Positions 1-7,556 of a DNA stretch of 64,000 nt are shown here, one piece after another. The notes beneath the pieces are model-generated. The model did no database searches. It was given only the letters and a program-made list of their open reading frames with translations, and had not been told where the DNA came from. Within the stretch, counting starts at the first letter, position 1, and every line of letters starts with the position of its first letter. The translations under genes were made by a program, and so were the position numbers. Source of the stretch: Betaproteobacteria bacterium (GTDB lineage: Bacteria > Pseudomonadota > Gammaproteobacteria > Burkholderiales > Casimicrobiaceae). The DNA is taken from contig BOKS01000009.1 in NCBI GenBank assembly GCA_016861105.1, forward strand, positions 62,001-126,000. Direction: 5' to 3'.

Positions 1-61
1 TAGCGCGGCCGATGCCCTCTCCCGGACGCGGCGTCGGGCCCGGCCTTGCGCTGCGCGCGAA
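1..61. other. left edge, no gene assignable
   Basis: The first three bases are TAG and could be the end of a gene lying outside the window, but nothing here can be tested. No RNA gene or clear promoter is visible before the palindromic element at 62-114. Confidence 0.3.
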
Positions 62-114
62 AACGAGGGTCAGACTCGCGTTTCGGCGCCGGAAATTCGA
101 GTCTGACCCTCGTT
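62..114. repeat. REP/MITE-like palindromic element, copy 1
   Basis: Two 22-base arms (62-83 and 93-114) are inverted copies with two mismatches, around a 9-base GC-rich centre. The arm core ACGAGGGTCAGACTCG is the same as in the element at 25304-25410. The copy ends ten bases before the livHM start codon, so it sits where the leader and ribosome-binding site should be. No transposase is in the window. A REP family moved in trans is an inference. Confidence 0.75.
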
Positions 115-124
115 ACGGTGCGCG

Positions 125-2014
125 ATGACGCTCACCGCCCTTGCGCTCCAGCTCCTCAACGGCCTCGCCTCGGCGTCCGCGCTGTTCCTCGTCGCGGCGG
201 GCCTGACGCTGATCTTCGGCGTCACGCGCGTCGTCAACTTCGCGCACGGCTCGCTGTTCATGCTGGGCGCCTACCTCGCGTGGTCGTTCGGCGAGGCCTT
301 CGGCGACGGCGTGGCCGCGCACTGGGCGAGCGTGCTCGCGGCCGCGGCCGTCGTCGCGCTGGTCGGCGTCGCGATCGAGGCGCTGCTGCTCAAGCGGCTG
401 TACGCCGCGCCGGAGCTGCTGCAGCTCACCGCGACCTTCGGCGTCGTGCTGGTCGTGCGCGATGCCGCGCTCGCGCTCTGGGGCGCCGAGGACAAGCTCG
501 GCCCGCGCGTGCCGCACCTCGACGGCACGGTGCAAATCGCGGGCCGCGCGATTCCCGAGTACGACCTGTTCCTGATCGTCGTGGGTCCGGTCGTGCTGGT
601 GACGCTCACCTGGCTGGTGACGCGCACGCGCTTCGGGACGCTGATCCGCGCCGCCTCCGAGAACCGCGTGCTCGCCTCGGCGCTCGGCGTGCGGCAGGCG
701 CTGCTGTTCTCGGCCGTGTTCGCGCTGGGCGCGGGTCTGGCCGGGCTGGCGGGCGCGCTCCAGCTGCCGCGCGAGCCTGCCAACCTCAACATGGACCTCG
801 CCGTCGTCGCGGAGGCGTTCGTCGTCACGGTCGTCGGCGGCCTCGGATCGATCCCGGGCGCCTTTCTCGCCGCGCTGATCATCGGGCTCGTCAAGGCGCT
901 GTGCATCGGCCTCGGCACGGTGGAGATCGGCGGCGTCGCCGTCGCCTTCCCGCGCCTGACGCTCGTGGCCGAGTTCGTCGTCATGGCCGTCGTGCTCGCC
1001 GTGAAGCCGCACGGGCTCCTGGGCGCGCCGCCGCCGGTGCTCGCCTCCACGCCGCTGCCCGAGCAGCGCACGCTGGTGCTCGTGCCCGGCCGCCGCGCGG
1101 CGGTCGCGGCGGCGGTCCTGTTCGGCGCGCTGGCGCTGCTGCCCGCGGTCGTCGACGACTACCTGCTCGTGCTGGCGACCGACGTGCTGGTCGCGACGCT
1201 GTTCGCGGCGAGCCTCCAGTTCATCATGGGGCCCGGCGGCATGACCAGCTTCGGCCACGCCGCCTACTTCGGCGTGGGCGCGTACGCGGCGGCGCTCGCG
1301 TTCCGCCACGGCTGGCCGATGCCGGCCGCGCTCGCGCTCGCGCCGGTGGCCGCGATGGCCGCGGCCGTCCTGCTCGGCGGCTTCGCGGTGCGGCTCGCCG
1401 GCGTCTACCTCGCGATGCTCACGCTCGCGTTCGCGCAGATCGTGTGGTCGATCGTCTACCAGTGGGACGCGGTGACCGGCGGCAGCAACGGGCTGGTGGG
1501 CATCTGGCCGCCGGCCCTCCTCGCGCACCGCGCGTCGTACTACCTCTTCACGCTGGCGATCGTCGGGTCCGCGCTGCTGCTGCTCGCCCGCATCGCGCAC
1601 GCGCCGTTCGGCTTCGCGCTGCGCGCCGCGCGCGACTCGTCGCTGCGCGCCGCCGCGATCGGCGTCGACGTGCGCGCGACGCAGTGGCGGGCGTTCGCGC
1701 TGGCCGGCGCCTTCGCCGGCCTCGCCGGCGGGCTGTTCGCGTTCTCGAAGGGCAGCATCTCGCCGGAGACGCTCGCGATCCCGCGGTCGGTGGACGCGCT
1801 GGTGATGGTGCTGCTGGGCGGCCTCAACGCGCTCGCCGGCCCGCTGCTCGGCGCCGCGGCCTTCACCTGGATGCAGGACGAGCTGGCCCGCGCGACCGAC
1901 TACTGGCGCGCCGCCACCGGGGTGGTGATCCTCGCGATCGTGCTGCTGTTCCCGCAGGGCATCGGTGGTGCGCTCGCGCGGCTCCGGCCGCGACGGCGTC
2001 CGCTCGCGACGTGA
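125..2014 (+). CDS. fused branched-chain amino acid-type ABC permease (LivH-LivM)
   Basis: This 629-aa integral membrane protein carries two tandem BPD_transp_2 (LivH/LivM-type) permease domains, roughly residues 1-300 and 340-620, joined in one chain. Most bacteria encode them as two proteins. The first half has the LivH-like VNFAHGSLFMLGAY segment near the N terminus. The second has the LivM-like GPGGMTSFGHAAYFGVGAYA segment. It would form the whole membrane channel of a HAAT-family importer for branched-chain amino acids, amides or similar small solutes. Its stop overlaps the GTG start of the ATPase gene (GTGA). No intact LivK-type binding protein or LivF is present in the window, so they must lie upstream or elsewhere. 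Substrate is not predictable. Confidence 0.88.
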   Translation: MTLTALALQLLNGLASASALFLVAAGLTLIFGVTRVVNFAHGSLFMLGAYLAWSFGEAFGDGVAAHWASVLAAAAVVALVGVAIEALLLKRLYAAPELLQLTATFGVVLVVRDAALALWGAEDKLGPRVPHLDGTVQIAGRAIPEYDLFLIVVGPVVLVTLTWLVTRTRFGTLIRAASENRVLASALGVRQALLFSAVFALGAGLAGLAGALQLPREPANLNMDLAVVAEAFVVTVVGGLGSIPGAFLAALIIGLVKALCIGLGTVEIGGVAVAFPRLTLVAEFVVMAVVLAVKPHGLLGAPPPVLASTPLPEQRTLVLVPGRRAAVAAAVLFGALALLPAVVDDYLLVLATDVLVATLFAASLQFIMGPGGMTSFGHAAYFGVGAYAAALAFRHGWPMPAALALAPVAAMAAAVLLGGFAVRLAGVYLAMLTLAFAQIVWSIVYQWDAVTGGSNGLVGIWPPALLAHRASYYLFTLAIVGSALLLLARIAHAPFGFALRAARDSSLRAAAIGVDVRATQWRAFALAGAFAGLAGGLFAFSKGSISPETLAIPRSVDALVMVLLGGLNALAGPLLGAAAFTWMQDELARATDYWRAATGVVILAIVLLFPQGIGGALARLRPRRRPLAT

Positions 2015-2760
2015 GCGCCGCACCGGTCCTCGCCGTCGAGCGGCTGTCGAAGTCCTTCGACGGGGTGCGCGCCGTGCGCGACGTCTCGTTTCGCGTCAGC
2101 GCCGGCGAACTCTGCGCGCTGATCGGCCCCAACGGCGCGGGAAAGACGACGTGCTTCAACTGCGTCAACGGCCAGCTCGTCCCGGACGAGGGCCGCGTCT
2201 GGCTCGCCGGCGTCAACGTGACCGGCCGCCCGCCGCGCGAGATGGCGCTGGCCGGCGTCGGCCGCACGTTCCAGGTCGCCGCGACCTTCGCGTCGATGAC
2301 CGTGCGCGAGAACGTCGAAGTCGCGCTGCTCTCGCACGCGGGCCACGGCGAGGCGCTGCTCGCGCGGGCCTCGGGCGCGCGCCGCGCGCAGGCCGACGCG
2401 CTGCTCGAGCGCGCGGGCATCGCGGCACTCGCCGACCGCCACTGCGGCGCGCTGCCCTACGGCGACGCGAAACGCGTCGAGCTCGCGCTGGCCCTCGCGG
2501 GAAACCCCAAGCTGCTGCTGATGGACGAGCCGACGGCCGGCATGGCGCACGCCGACCGCGACGCGATCATGGCGACGGCCGCCGAACTCGCACGCCGCGA
2601 CCGCGTCGCCGTGCTCTTCACCGAGCACGACATGGACGTCGTGTTCGGCTTCGCGGACCGCATCGTCGTGCTCGACCGGGGCCGCGTCATCGCCGACGCG
2701 CCGCCCGACGTCGTGCGCGCAGACGCGAACGTGCAGGCGGTCTATCTCGGAACCGCGTAG
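2011..2760 (+). CDS. branched-chain amino acid-type ABC transporter ATPase (LivG-like)
   Basis: The 249-aa ABC ATPase starts at GTG 2011, overlapping the permease stop by four bases, and begins SAAPVLAVERLSKSFDGVRA. Visible motifs are Walker A GPNGAGKTT, an LivG-style signature region LPYGDAKRVELALAL, and Walker B LLLMDEPTAGM followed by the H-loop region FTEHDMDVV. LivG family members normally pair with LivF. Only one ATPase is seen here. It energises the fused permease directly upstream. The signature LPYGD differs from the usual LSYGE, which is tolerated in this family. Confidence 0.88.
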   Translation: MSAAPVLAVERLSKSFDGVRAVRDVSFRVSAGELCALIGPNGAGKTTCFNCVNGQLVPDEGRVWLAGVNVTGRPPREMALAGVGRTFQVAATFASMTVRENVEVALLSHAGHGEALLARASGARRAQADALLERAGIAALADRHCGALPYGDAKRVELALALAGNPKLLLMDEPTAGMAHADRDAIMATAAELARRDRVAVLFTEHDMDVVFGFADRIVVLDRGRVIADAPPDVVRADANVQAVYLGTA

Positions 2761-2761
2761 C

Positions 2762-3179
2762 CTAGCCCGGGACGACCCGGTCGACCCGCAGCCGGAACGC
2801 CTCCGGCACGTCGATGCCGAGCGCCCGGGCCGTCGCCACGTTCAGGATCAGCGCGTAGCGCGTCGGCCGGTGGATCGCCAGCGCCGCGGGCTTCGCGCCC
2901 CGGAGCACCTTGTCGACGTACCCGCCTGCGCGTCGGAAGTTCCCGTGGAATCGCGCGGCATCCGAGGCGGCGAAGCGCGCCTCGAGGACCAGCGTGCGAC
3001 CTTCGACCTGCCCGGCTTCGCGCAATCCCGCCCGCAGGCTCTCGACGAACGGGCGGCCGCGCGCTTCCTCGCCCGGCAGCAGCACCGCCACCACCGGCAC
3101 CTCGTGCCGCTGCGCCGCCACGGCGCCGCTCCCCGCAGAGCGTGGCGACGATGACGCGCAGTGCGGAGCGCCGGTCCAT
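2762..3179 (-). pseudogene. broken ABC substrate-binding protein (PF04392-type)
   Basis: Reading leftward from ATG 3179, the start of a signal peptide (MDRRSALRVIVATLC) is seen. One extra G in a four-G run (3131-3134 on the plus strand) shifts the frame. In the next frame the gene resumes as GAVAAQRHEVPVVAVLLPGE, the usual start of a mature binding protein of this family. About 35 residues on, the sequence jumps straight to the family's C-terminal segment (FRRAGGYVDKVLRGAKPA and TRYALILNVATARALG). The central ligand-binding part, about 180 residues, is missing. A frameshift plus an internal deletion make this a dead gene. It is convergent with livG and belongs to a different transporter class. 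Confidence 0.75.
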
Positions 3180-3253
3180 CGCCCTCCCCGTGGCCGTTCG
3201 TGCGCATGAGCGTGCGCCGGCCTCCCGCGGCTGGCAAGCGCCCTGCAACGCAC

Positions 3254-3487
3254 TCAGCCCGTGATCCGCTCGACGAAGCGGTGCACCGCCGGGCGCACCA
3301 CCAGCAGGACGGGGAACGCGATCAGCCACGTCGTCAGCCACGCGCCCAGCCAGCGCCCCACGAAGTCGGGCGGCACGCCGACGTTGAGCAGCGTGACCAC
3401 CCCGCTGACGACCAGGGTCATGACGCCCGCGAGGAGCAGCGCGAAGACGTACGGGGCGAAGCGCCGGGGGATCCGCCGGGGAATCAT
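3254..3487 (-). CDS. DUF2798-like small membrane protein
   Basis: This 77-aa protein has a basic start (MIPRRIPRRFAPYVF) and two predicted membrane helices, about residues 12-35 and 48-64, the second in WLTTWLIAFPVLLVVRP. This layout matches DUF2798 proteins, small two-helix membrane proteins of unknown role. ATG 3487 overlaps the stop of the upstream PLP-enzyme gene by four bases (ATGA), so it is probably translated by coupling as the last gene of the gntK operon. Confidence 0.7.
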   Translation of the reverse strand: MIPRRIPRRFAPYVFALLLAGVMTLVVSGVVTLLNVGVPPDFVGRWLGAWLTTWLIAFPVLLVVRPAVHRFVERITG

Positions 3488-4671
3488 CGCGCGGCGGCGT
3501 TCAGGCGCGCGAACCCGGCCTCGAGATCGGCGACGAGATCGTCCGGATCCTCGAGCCCGATGTGCAGCCGCAGGCACGGCCCGCCGGGCTCCCACCGCGT
3601 CGCGGTGCGCACGCGCTCGGCCCACGTCGGGATGACGAGGCTCTCGAAGCCGCCCCAGCTCCATCCCATGCCGAACAGCTCCAGGCCGTCGAGCATCGCG
3701 CCCACGGCGTCGTGCGGGACCGGGTGCAGCACGACGCCGAACAGTCCGGACGCGGCGGCGAAGTCGCGCTTCCACAGCGCGTGTCCCCGGCTGCCCGGCA
3801 GCGCCGGATAGAGGACCTCGCGCACCTCGGGGCGCCCGCGCAGCCACGACGCGACCGCCAGGGCGCTCGCCTGGTGCCGCGCGAGCCGCGTCGGCAGCGT
3901 ACGCAGGCCGCGCAACGCCAGGAAGCAGTCGTCGCTCGACGGCGTGACGCCGGTGTCGGTCCACAGCCGCCTGAGCGGCGAGTACGCCTCCTCGCCGGCG
4001 ACGATGACGCCGAGCAGCACGTCCGAGTGGCCGCCGATGTACTTCGTCGCCGCGTGCACGGACACGTCGACGCCGTGGTCGAACGCGCGGAAGCCGAACG
4101 GCGTGGCCCACGTGTTGTCGAGGACGACCAGCGCCCCGCGGGCGTGGGCGACGTCGGCGATCGCGCGGATGTCCTGCACCTCGAAGGTGAGCGAGCCGGG
4201 CGATTCGGTGAAGACCACGCGCGTGGTGGGCCGGAACCAGCGCGCGACGTCGGCCGCGGCGAGCGGGTCGTAGTAGTCGACCGCCACGCCGAGGCGGCGC
4301 AGGTGCGTGTCGCAGAAGCGGCGCGTCGGGAAGTAGACGCTGTCCGTCACCAGCACGTGGTCGCCGGGGCCGAGCAGCGCGAGCAGCGGCAGCGTCGTCG
4401 CGGCCAGCCCCGACGGCACGGCCAGCGCCGCGTGGCCGCCCTCGAGCCCGGCGACGGCATCCTGCAGGTCGGCGACGGTCGGCAGGCCGTGCAGCCCGTA
4501 GCCGATCGCGTCGTATTCGCCGCGGGCGGACGCCTCCAGGTCCGCCATCGTCGGAAACAGGATCGTGGACGCACGGTAGACCGGCGTGTTGACCGCGCCG
4601 AGGTGGCGCCGCGGATGCCGGCCGAGGTGGCCCGCGAGCGTGGCCGGCGCGCGGGGACGCCCGCCCTTCAC
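3484..4671 (-). CDS. Cys/Met-metabolism PLP-dependent enzyme (MetC/MetB-like)
   Basis: The 395-aa fold-type I PLP enzyme belongs to the Cys_Met_Meta_PP family. It shows the substrate/PLP segment GLHGLPTVADLQ, the PLP aspartate region VVLDNTWATPFGF and the Schiff-base lysine in SVHAATKYIGGHSDV. The GLHGLPTV segment, in place of SRTGNPT, resembles cystathionine beta-lyase (MetC) more than MetB. The predicted reaction is cleavage of cystathionine to homocysteine, pyruvate and ammonia. GTG 4671 overlaps the gluconokinase stop (GTGA) and its own stop overlaps the DUF2798 start. Pairing with gluconokinase is not functionally obvious. Confidence 0.82.
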   Translation of the reverse strand: MKGGRPRAPATLAGHLGRHPRRHLGAVNTPVYRASTILFPTMADLEASARGEYDAIGYGLHGLPTVADLQDAVAGLEGGHAALAVPSGLAATTLPLLALLGPGDHVLVTDSVYFPTRRFCDTHLRRLGVAVDYYDPLAAADVARWFRPTTRVVFTESPGSLTFEVQDIRAIADVAHARGALVVLDNTWATPFGFRAFDHGVDVSVHAATKYIGGHSDVLLGVIVAGEEAYSPLRRLWTDTGVTPSSDDCFLALRGLRTLPTRLARHQASALAVASWLRGRPEVREVLYPALPGSRGHALWKRDFAAASGLFGVVLHPVPHDAVGAMLDGLELFGMGWSWGGFESLVIPTWAERVRTATRWEPGGPCLRLHIGLEDPDDLVADLEAGFARLNAAAR

Positions 4672-5162
4672 GCCGCGCGCTCGAGGCGCAGTGCCGCGAG
4701 CACCTCGCGGACCTGCTCGTCGACGGGAAGCGCGACGTCCACGACGATCGCGTCTGCCGGCGGCTCCAGCGTCGCGTACTGGCTGTCGAGCAGCGTCGCG
4801 GGCATGTAGCGGTGCCTCCGCGTCGCCAGCCGCCCGGCGATGATCGCGCGGTCGCCGGCGAGGTGGACGAAGCGCACGTCGCCCGCCTGCGCGAGCCGGT
4901 CGCGGTACGCCTGGCGCAGTGCCGAGCAGCCGAGGATGGCGTGTCCGTCGCGCGCCACCGCGCCGCGCAGCTCCGCGACCAGCCGGTCGAGCCACGGCCA
5001 GCGGTCCTCGTCGGTCAGCGGCGTGCCGGCGCGCATCTTCTCGACGTTCGCCGGCGGGTGGAAGTCGTCGCCGTCGAGGAACGGCCAGCCGAGTGCACGG
5101 CCGAGCGCCTGCCCGACCTCCGTCTTGCCGCAGCCCGACACGCCCATCACCACCAGGATCAC
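4668..5162 (-). CDS. gntK: gluconokinase
   Basis: This 164-aa P-loop kinase starts MILVVMGVSGCGKTEVG, with the Walker A element GVSGCGKT, and contains the gluconokinase-typical segments FLDGDDFHPPANVEKM and CSALRQAYRDRL. It phosphorylates D-gluconate to 6-phosphogluconate in the cytosol. Length fits the GntK/IdnK family (about 160-180 aa). Translation starts at GTG. No ATG lies upstream in frame. It is the first gene of a three-gene overlapping minus-strand unit. No gluconate permease or GntR repressor is adjacent. Confidence 0.9.
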   Translation of the reverse strand: MILVVMGVSGCGKTEVGQALGRALGWPFLDGDDFHPPANVEKMRAGTPLTDEDRWPWLDRLVAELRGAVARDGHAILGCSALRQAYRDRLAQAGDVRFVHLAGDRAIIAGRLATRRHRYMPATLLDSQYATLEPPADAIVVDVALPVDEQVREVLAALRLERAA

Positions 5163-5220
5163 CGCACCCTCCGCACCCTCCGCGTTCGCCAGGGTGCCAT
5201 GCTAGCAAAATGCGTCCCGC

Positions 5221-6069
5221 TCACGCCGCGCGGCGCGTGGCCACCAGCGCCGCCGCGACGATGAGCGCGCCGCCCGCCAGCGTGCGCGCCGTCGGGATCT
5301 CGTGCAGCAGCAGCACGGCCAGCGCGATGCCGTAGACCGGTTCCAGTGCGGCGATGACGCTGGCGCTGTGCGCGGACAGCCGTCGCAGGCTGGCGATGAA
5401 CATCGTGTGCGCGAGCGCCGTGCACGCGAGGCCGAGCACGACGATCAGCGCCAGGTCGCGCCACGTCGGGTCCGGCAGGACGTCGCGGCCGATCCACGCG
5501 ACCGGCGCCAGCACCAGCGCCGCGAAGGCGTTCTGCCACAGCGCCACGTCCAGCGGTGCGTGGGTCTGCGCCAGCGCCCGGCTGCGCACGGCGAGCAGCG
5601 CGAACGTGAAGCCCGACAGCACGCCCCAGGCGAGGCCCCGCACCGTCGCATCGTCGGGATCGAACGACGGCACCAGGACGAGCAGCCCGGCCGCGACCAG
5701 CCCGGCAGTGCCGGCCTCGACGGCGGTCCAACGCCGGCCGAGGAGCCAGCGCTCGAGCAGCAGCACGAACAGCGGGAACGTCGCGTAGCCGAGGAGGCCG
5801 ACCGCCACGCTGGACACGGCGATCGCCTCGAAGAACGCGATCCAGTGGATCGCGAGCACCGCGCCGTTGGCCGCGAGCCGCCGCGAGGGTCCGAGGATGC
5901 GCCCGCGGAGCAGCGCGAAGGCCGCCAGCGCCGCCGCCGCGACGATCGTGCGCCCCAGCACGATCACGGCGGCCGGCAGCGCGAGCCACTTCCCGAACAG
6001 GCCGGCGACGCCGAACAGCAGCACGGCCGCGTGGACGAGGACGAGGGCGGACGCGCGCGGAACGGGCAT
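5221..6069 (-). CDS. DMT-superfamily (EamA) transporter
   Basis: The 282-aa protein has ten hydrophobic segments in two EamA repeats. It starts at MPVPRASALVLVHAAVLLFG and ends with the typical LLLHEIPTARTLAGGALIVAA segment. EamA proteins export amino acids or small metabolites. The substrate here is unknown. ATG 6069 was preferred because the 41 residues upstream in frame are basic, lack membrane character and would run into the divergent promoter region of the ligase gene. It is transcribed away from the gamma-glutamylation operon. Confidence 0.8.
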   Translation of the reverse strand: MPVPRASALVLVHAAVLLFGVAGLFGKWLALPAAVIVLGRTIVAAAALAAFALLRGRILGPSRRLAANGAVLAIHWIAFFEAIAVSSVAVGLLGYATFPLFVLLLERWLLGRRWTAVEAGTAGLVAAGLLVLVPSFDPDDATVRGLAWGVLSGFTFALLAVRSRALAQTHAPLDVALWQNAFAALVLAPVAWIGRDVLPDPTWRDLALIVVLGLACTALAHTMFIASLRRLSAHSASVIAALEPVYGIALAVLLLHEIPTARTLAGGALIVAAALVATRRAA

Positions 6070-6182
6070 GACGGGGCGCCGCGTGGCGCCGGTCCGCCGC
6101 GGCGGCCCATTCTGCCATCGCTGCGGATAGAATCGCCCGTTCCGGCGGTACGACCGGCGACGAGAACCGGGGAGGTGGGTCG

Positions 6183-7556
6183 ATGCCCGCATCGCGCAGC
6201 ACGAAGGACGTCCTCGAGGCGGTGCGCGCCTCGCCCGGCCAGCGCGTGAAGCTGGCCGTCGTCGACATCGACGGCATCCTGCGCGGCAAGTACGTGCACA
6301 AGGACAAGTTCTTCTCGGCGGCCGACGGCGGCTTCGGCTTCTGCGACGTGGTCTACGGCTGGGACTGCCACGACCAGTGCTACGACAACACGACGAGCAC
6401 CGGCTGGCACAAGGGCTACCCCGACGCGCTCGCGCGCATCGATCTCGCCACGCACCGCAACGTCCCGTGGGACGACGGCGTCGACTTCTTCCTCGCGAGC
6501 TTCGTGCGCGAGGAGAATGGCCGCGAGGTCCCCCACCCGCTCGACCCGCGGCAGGTGCTCGCGCGCGTGCTGAAGCGCGCGGAGAAGCTCGGCGTGCAGC
6601 CGATGTGCTCGCTGGAGTTCGAGTTCTTCAACTTCGCCGAGACGCCGGCGAGCTGGGCCGAGAAGAAGGGCGTGGGCCCGGAGCCGCTGACGCCCGGCAT
6701 GTTCGGGTATTCGCTGCTGCGCGCGAACCACGCGCGCGACTACATGAAGGCGCTGTTCGCCGAGCTGGGCGCGTTCGGCGTGCCGCTCGAGGGCCTGCAC
6801 ACGGAGACCGGCCCGGGCGTCTACGAGGCGGCGATCGTCTACAGCGGCGCGATGGAGGCCGGCGACCGCGCGGCGCTGTTCAAGACGGGCGCCAAGGAGA
6901 TCGGCGCGCGCTTCGGCGTCATGCCGAGCTTCATGGCGAAGTGGAGCCAGCAGTATCCCGGCTGCTCGGGCCACGTCCACCAGAGCCTCTCCGACGGGAA
7001 GAGGAACGTGTTCTTCGATCCGAAGGGCCGCTTCGCGATGAGCAAGGCGTTCGAGCGCTACCTCGCCGGCCAGCTCGCGACGCTGCTCGAGTTCGCGCCG
7101 ATGTTCTGGCCGACGATCAACAGCTACAAGCGGCTCGTCGACGGCTTCTGGGCGCCGGTCAAGCCCACGTGGGGCGTCGACAACCGCACCGCGAGCTTCC
7201 GCGTGATCCCCGGGTCGGCGAAGTCGCACCGGCTGGAGACGCGCTGCCCGGGCGCCGACTGCAATCCCTACCTCGCGCTCGCGGCGTGCATCGCGGCCGG
7301 CCTGCACGGCATCGAGAAGAACCTGAAGCTCGCGGCCGCGCCCATCCAGGGCACGAACGTCGGCGGCGAGGCCGTCCCGCGCGCGCCGCGCACGCTGATC
7401 GAGACGTCGCGCGCGTTCCGGGCCTCCGAGCGTGCCCGCGACTGGTTCGGCGACGAGTTCGTCGACCACTTCGCCGCCACGCGCGAGTGGGAGTGGCGGC
7501 AGTGGCAGGACGCCGTCACCGACTGGGAGCTCAAGCGCTACTTCGAGATCATCTGA
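6183..7556 (+). CDS. glutamine synthetase-like gamma-glutamyl-amine ligase
   Basis: The 457-aa glutamine synthetase-fold ligase has the N-terminal beta-grasp region (VKLAVVDIDGILRGKYV), the catalytic metal/ATP segments (CSLEFEFFNF, ETGPGVYEAAI, PGCSGHVHQSL) and a C-terminal segment CPGADCNPYLALAA. These divergent ligases condense glutamate with an amine other than ammonia, as in PuuA and IpuC. A strong Shine-Dalgarno GGGGAGG lies at 6169-6175, seven bases before ATG. It opens an operon with a binding protein, an alcohol dehydrogenase, a gamma-glutamyl hydrolase and an aldehyde dehydrogenase. The product is therefore probably a gamma-glutamylated amino alcohol rather than glutamine. Ethanolamine is one possible substrate but is not shown. 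Confidence 0.85.
   Translation: MPASRSTKDVLEAVRASPGQRVKLAVVDIDGILRGKYVHKDKFFSAADGGFGFCDVVYGWDCHDQCYDNTTSTGWHKGYPDALARIDLATHRNVPWDDGVDFFLASFVREENGREVPHPLDPRQVLARVLKRAEKLGVQPMCSLEFEFFNFAETPASWAEKKGVGPEPLTPGMFGYSLLRANHARDYMKALFAELGAFGVPLEGLHTETGPGVYEAAIVYSGAMEAGDRAALFKTGAKEIGARFGVMPSFMAKWSQQYPGCSGHVHQSLSDGKRNVFFDPKGRFAMSKAFERYLAGQLATLLEFAPMFWPTINSYKRLVDGFWAPVKPTWGVDNRTASFRVIPGSAKSHRLETRCPGADCNPYLALAACIAAGLHGIEKNLKLAAAPIQGTNVGGEAVPRAPRTLIETSRAFRASERARDWFGDEFVDHFAATREWEWRQWQDAVTDWELKRYFEII

Noticed and set aside
46..2760. Single 904-aa plus-strand protein and many similarly long minus-strand frames across the window
   Set aside because: They are out-of-frame or antisense readings with Arg/Ala/Pro-rich composition caused by high GC3. 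Only the in-frame segments with family motifs were kept.
2762..3253. Intact 163-aa protein on the minus strand
   Set aside because: The frame joins the two ends of a much longer binding protein, and its N terminus is out-of-frame sequence. It is a pseudogene.
6128..6133. TAGAAT as a -10 for the ligase operon
   Set aside because: No acceptable -35 lies 16-18 bases upstream, so a promoter call is not supported.
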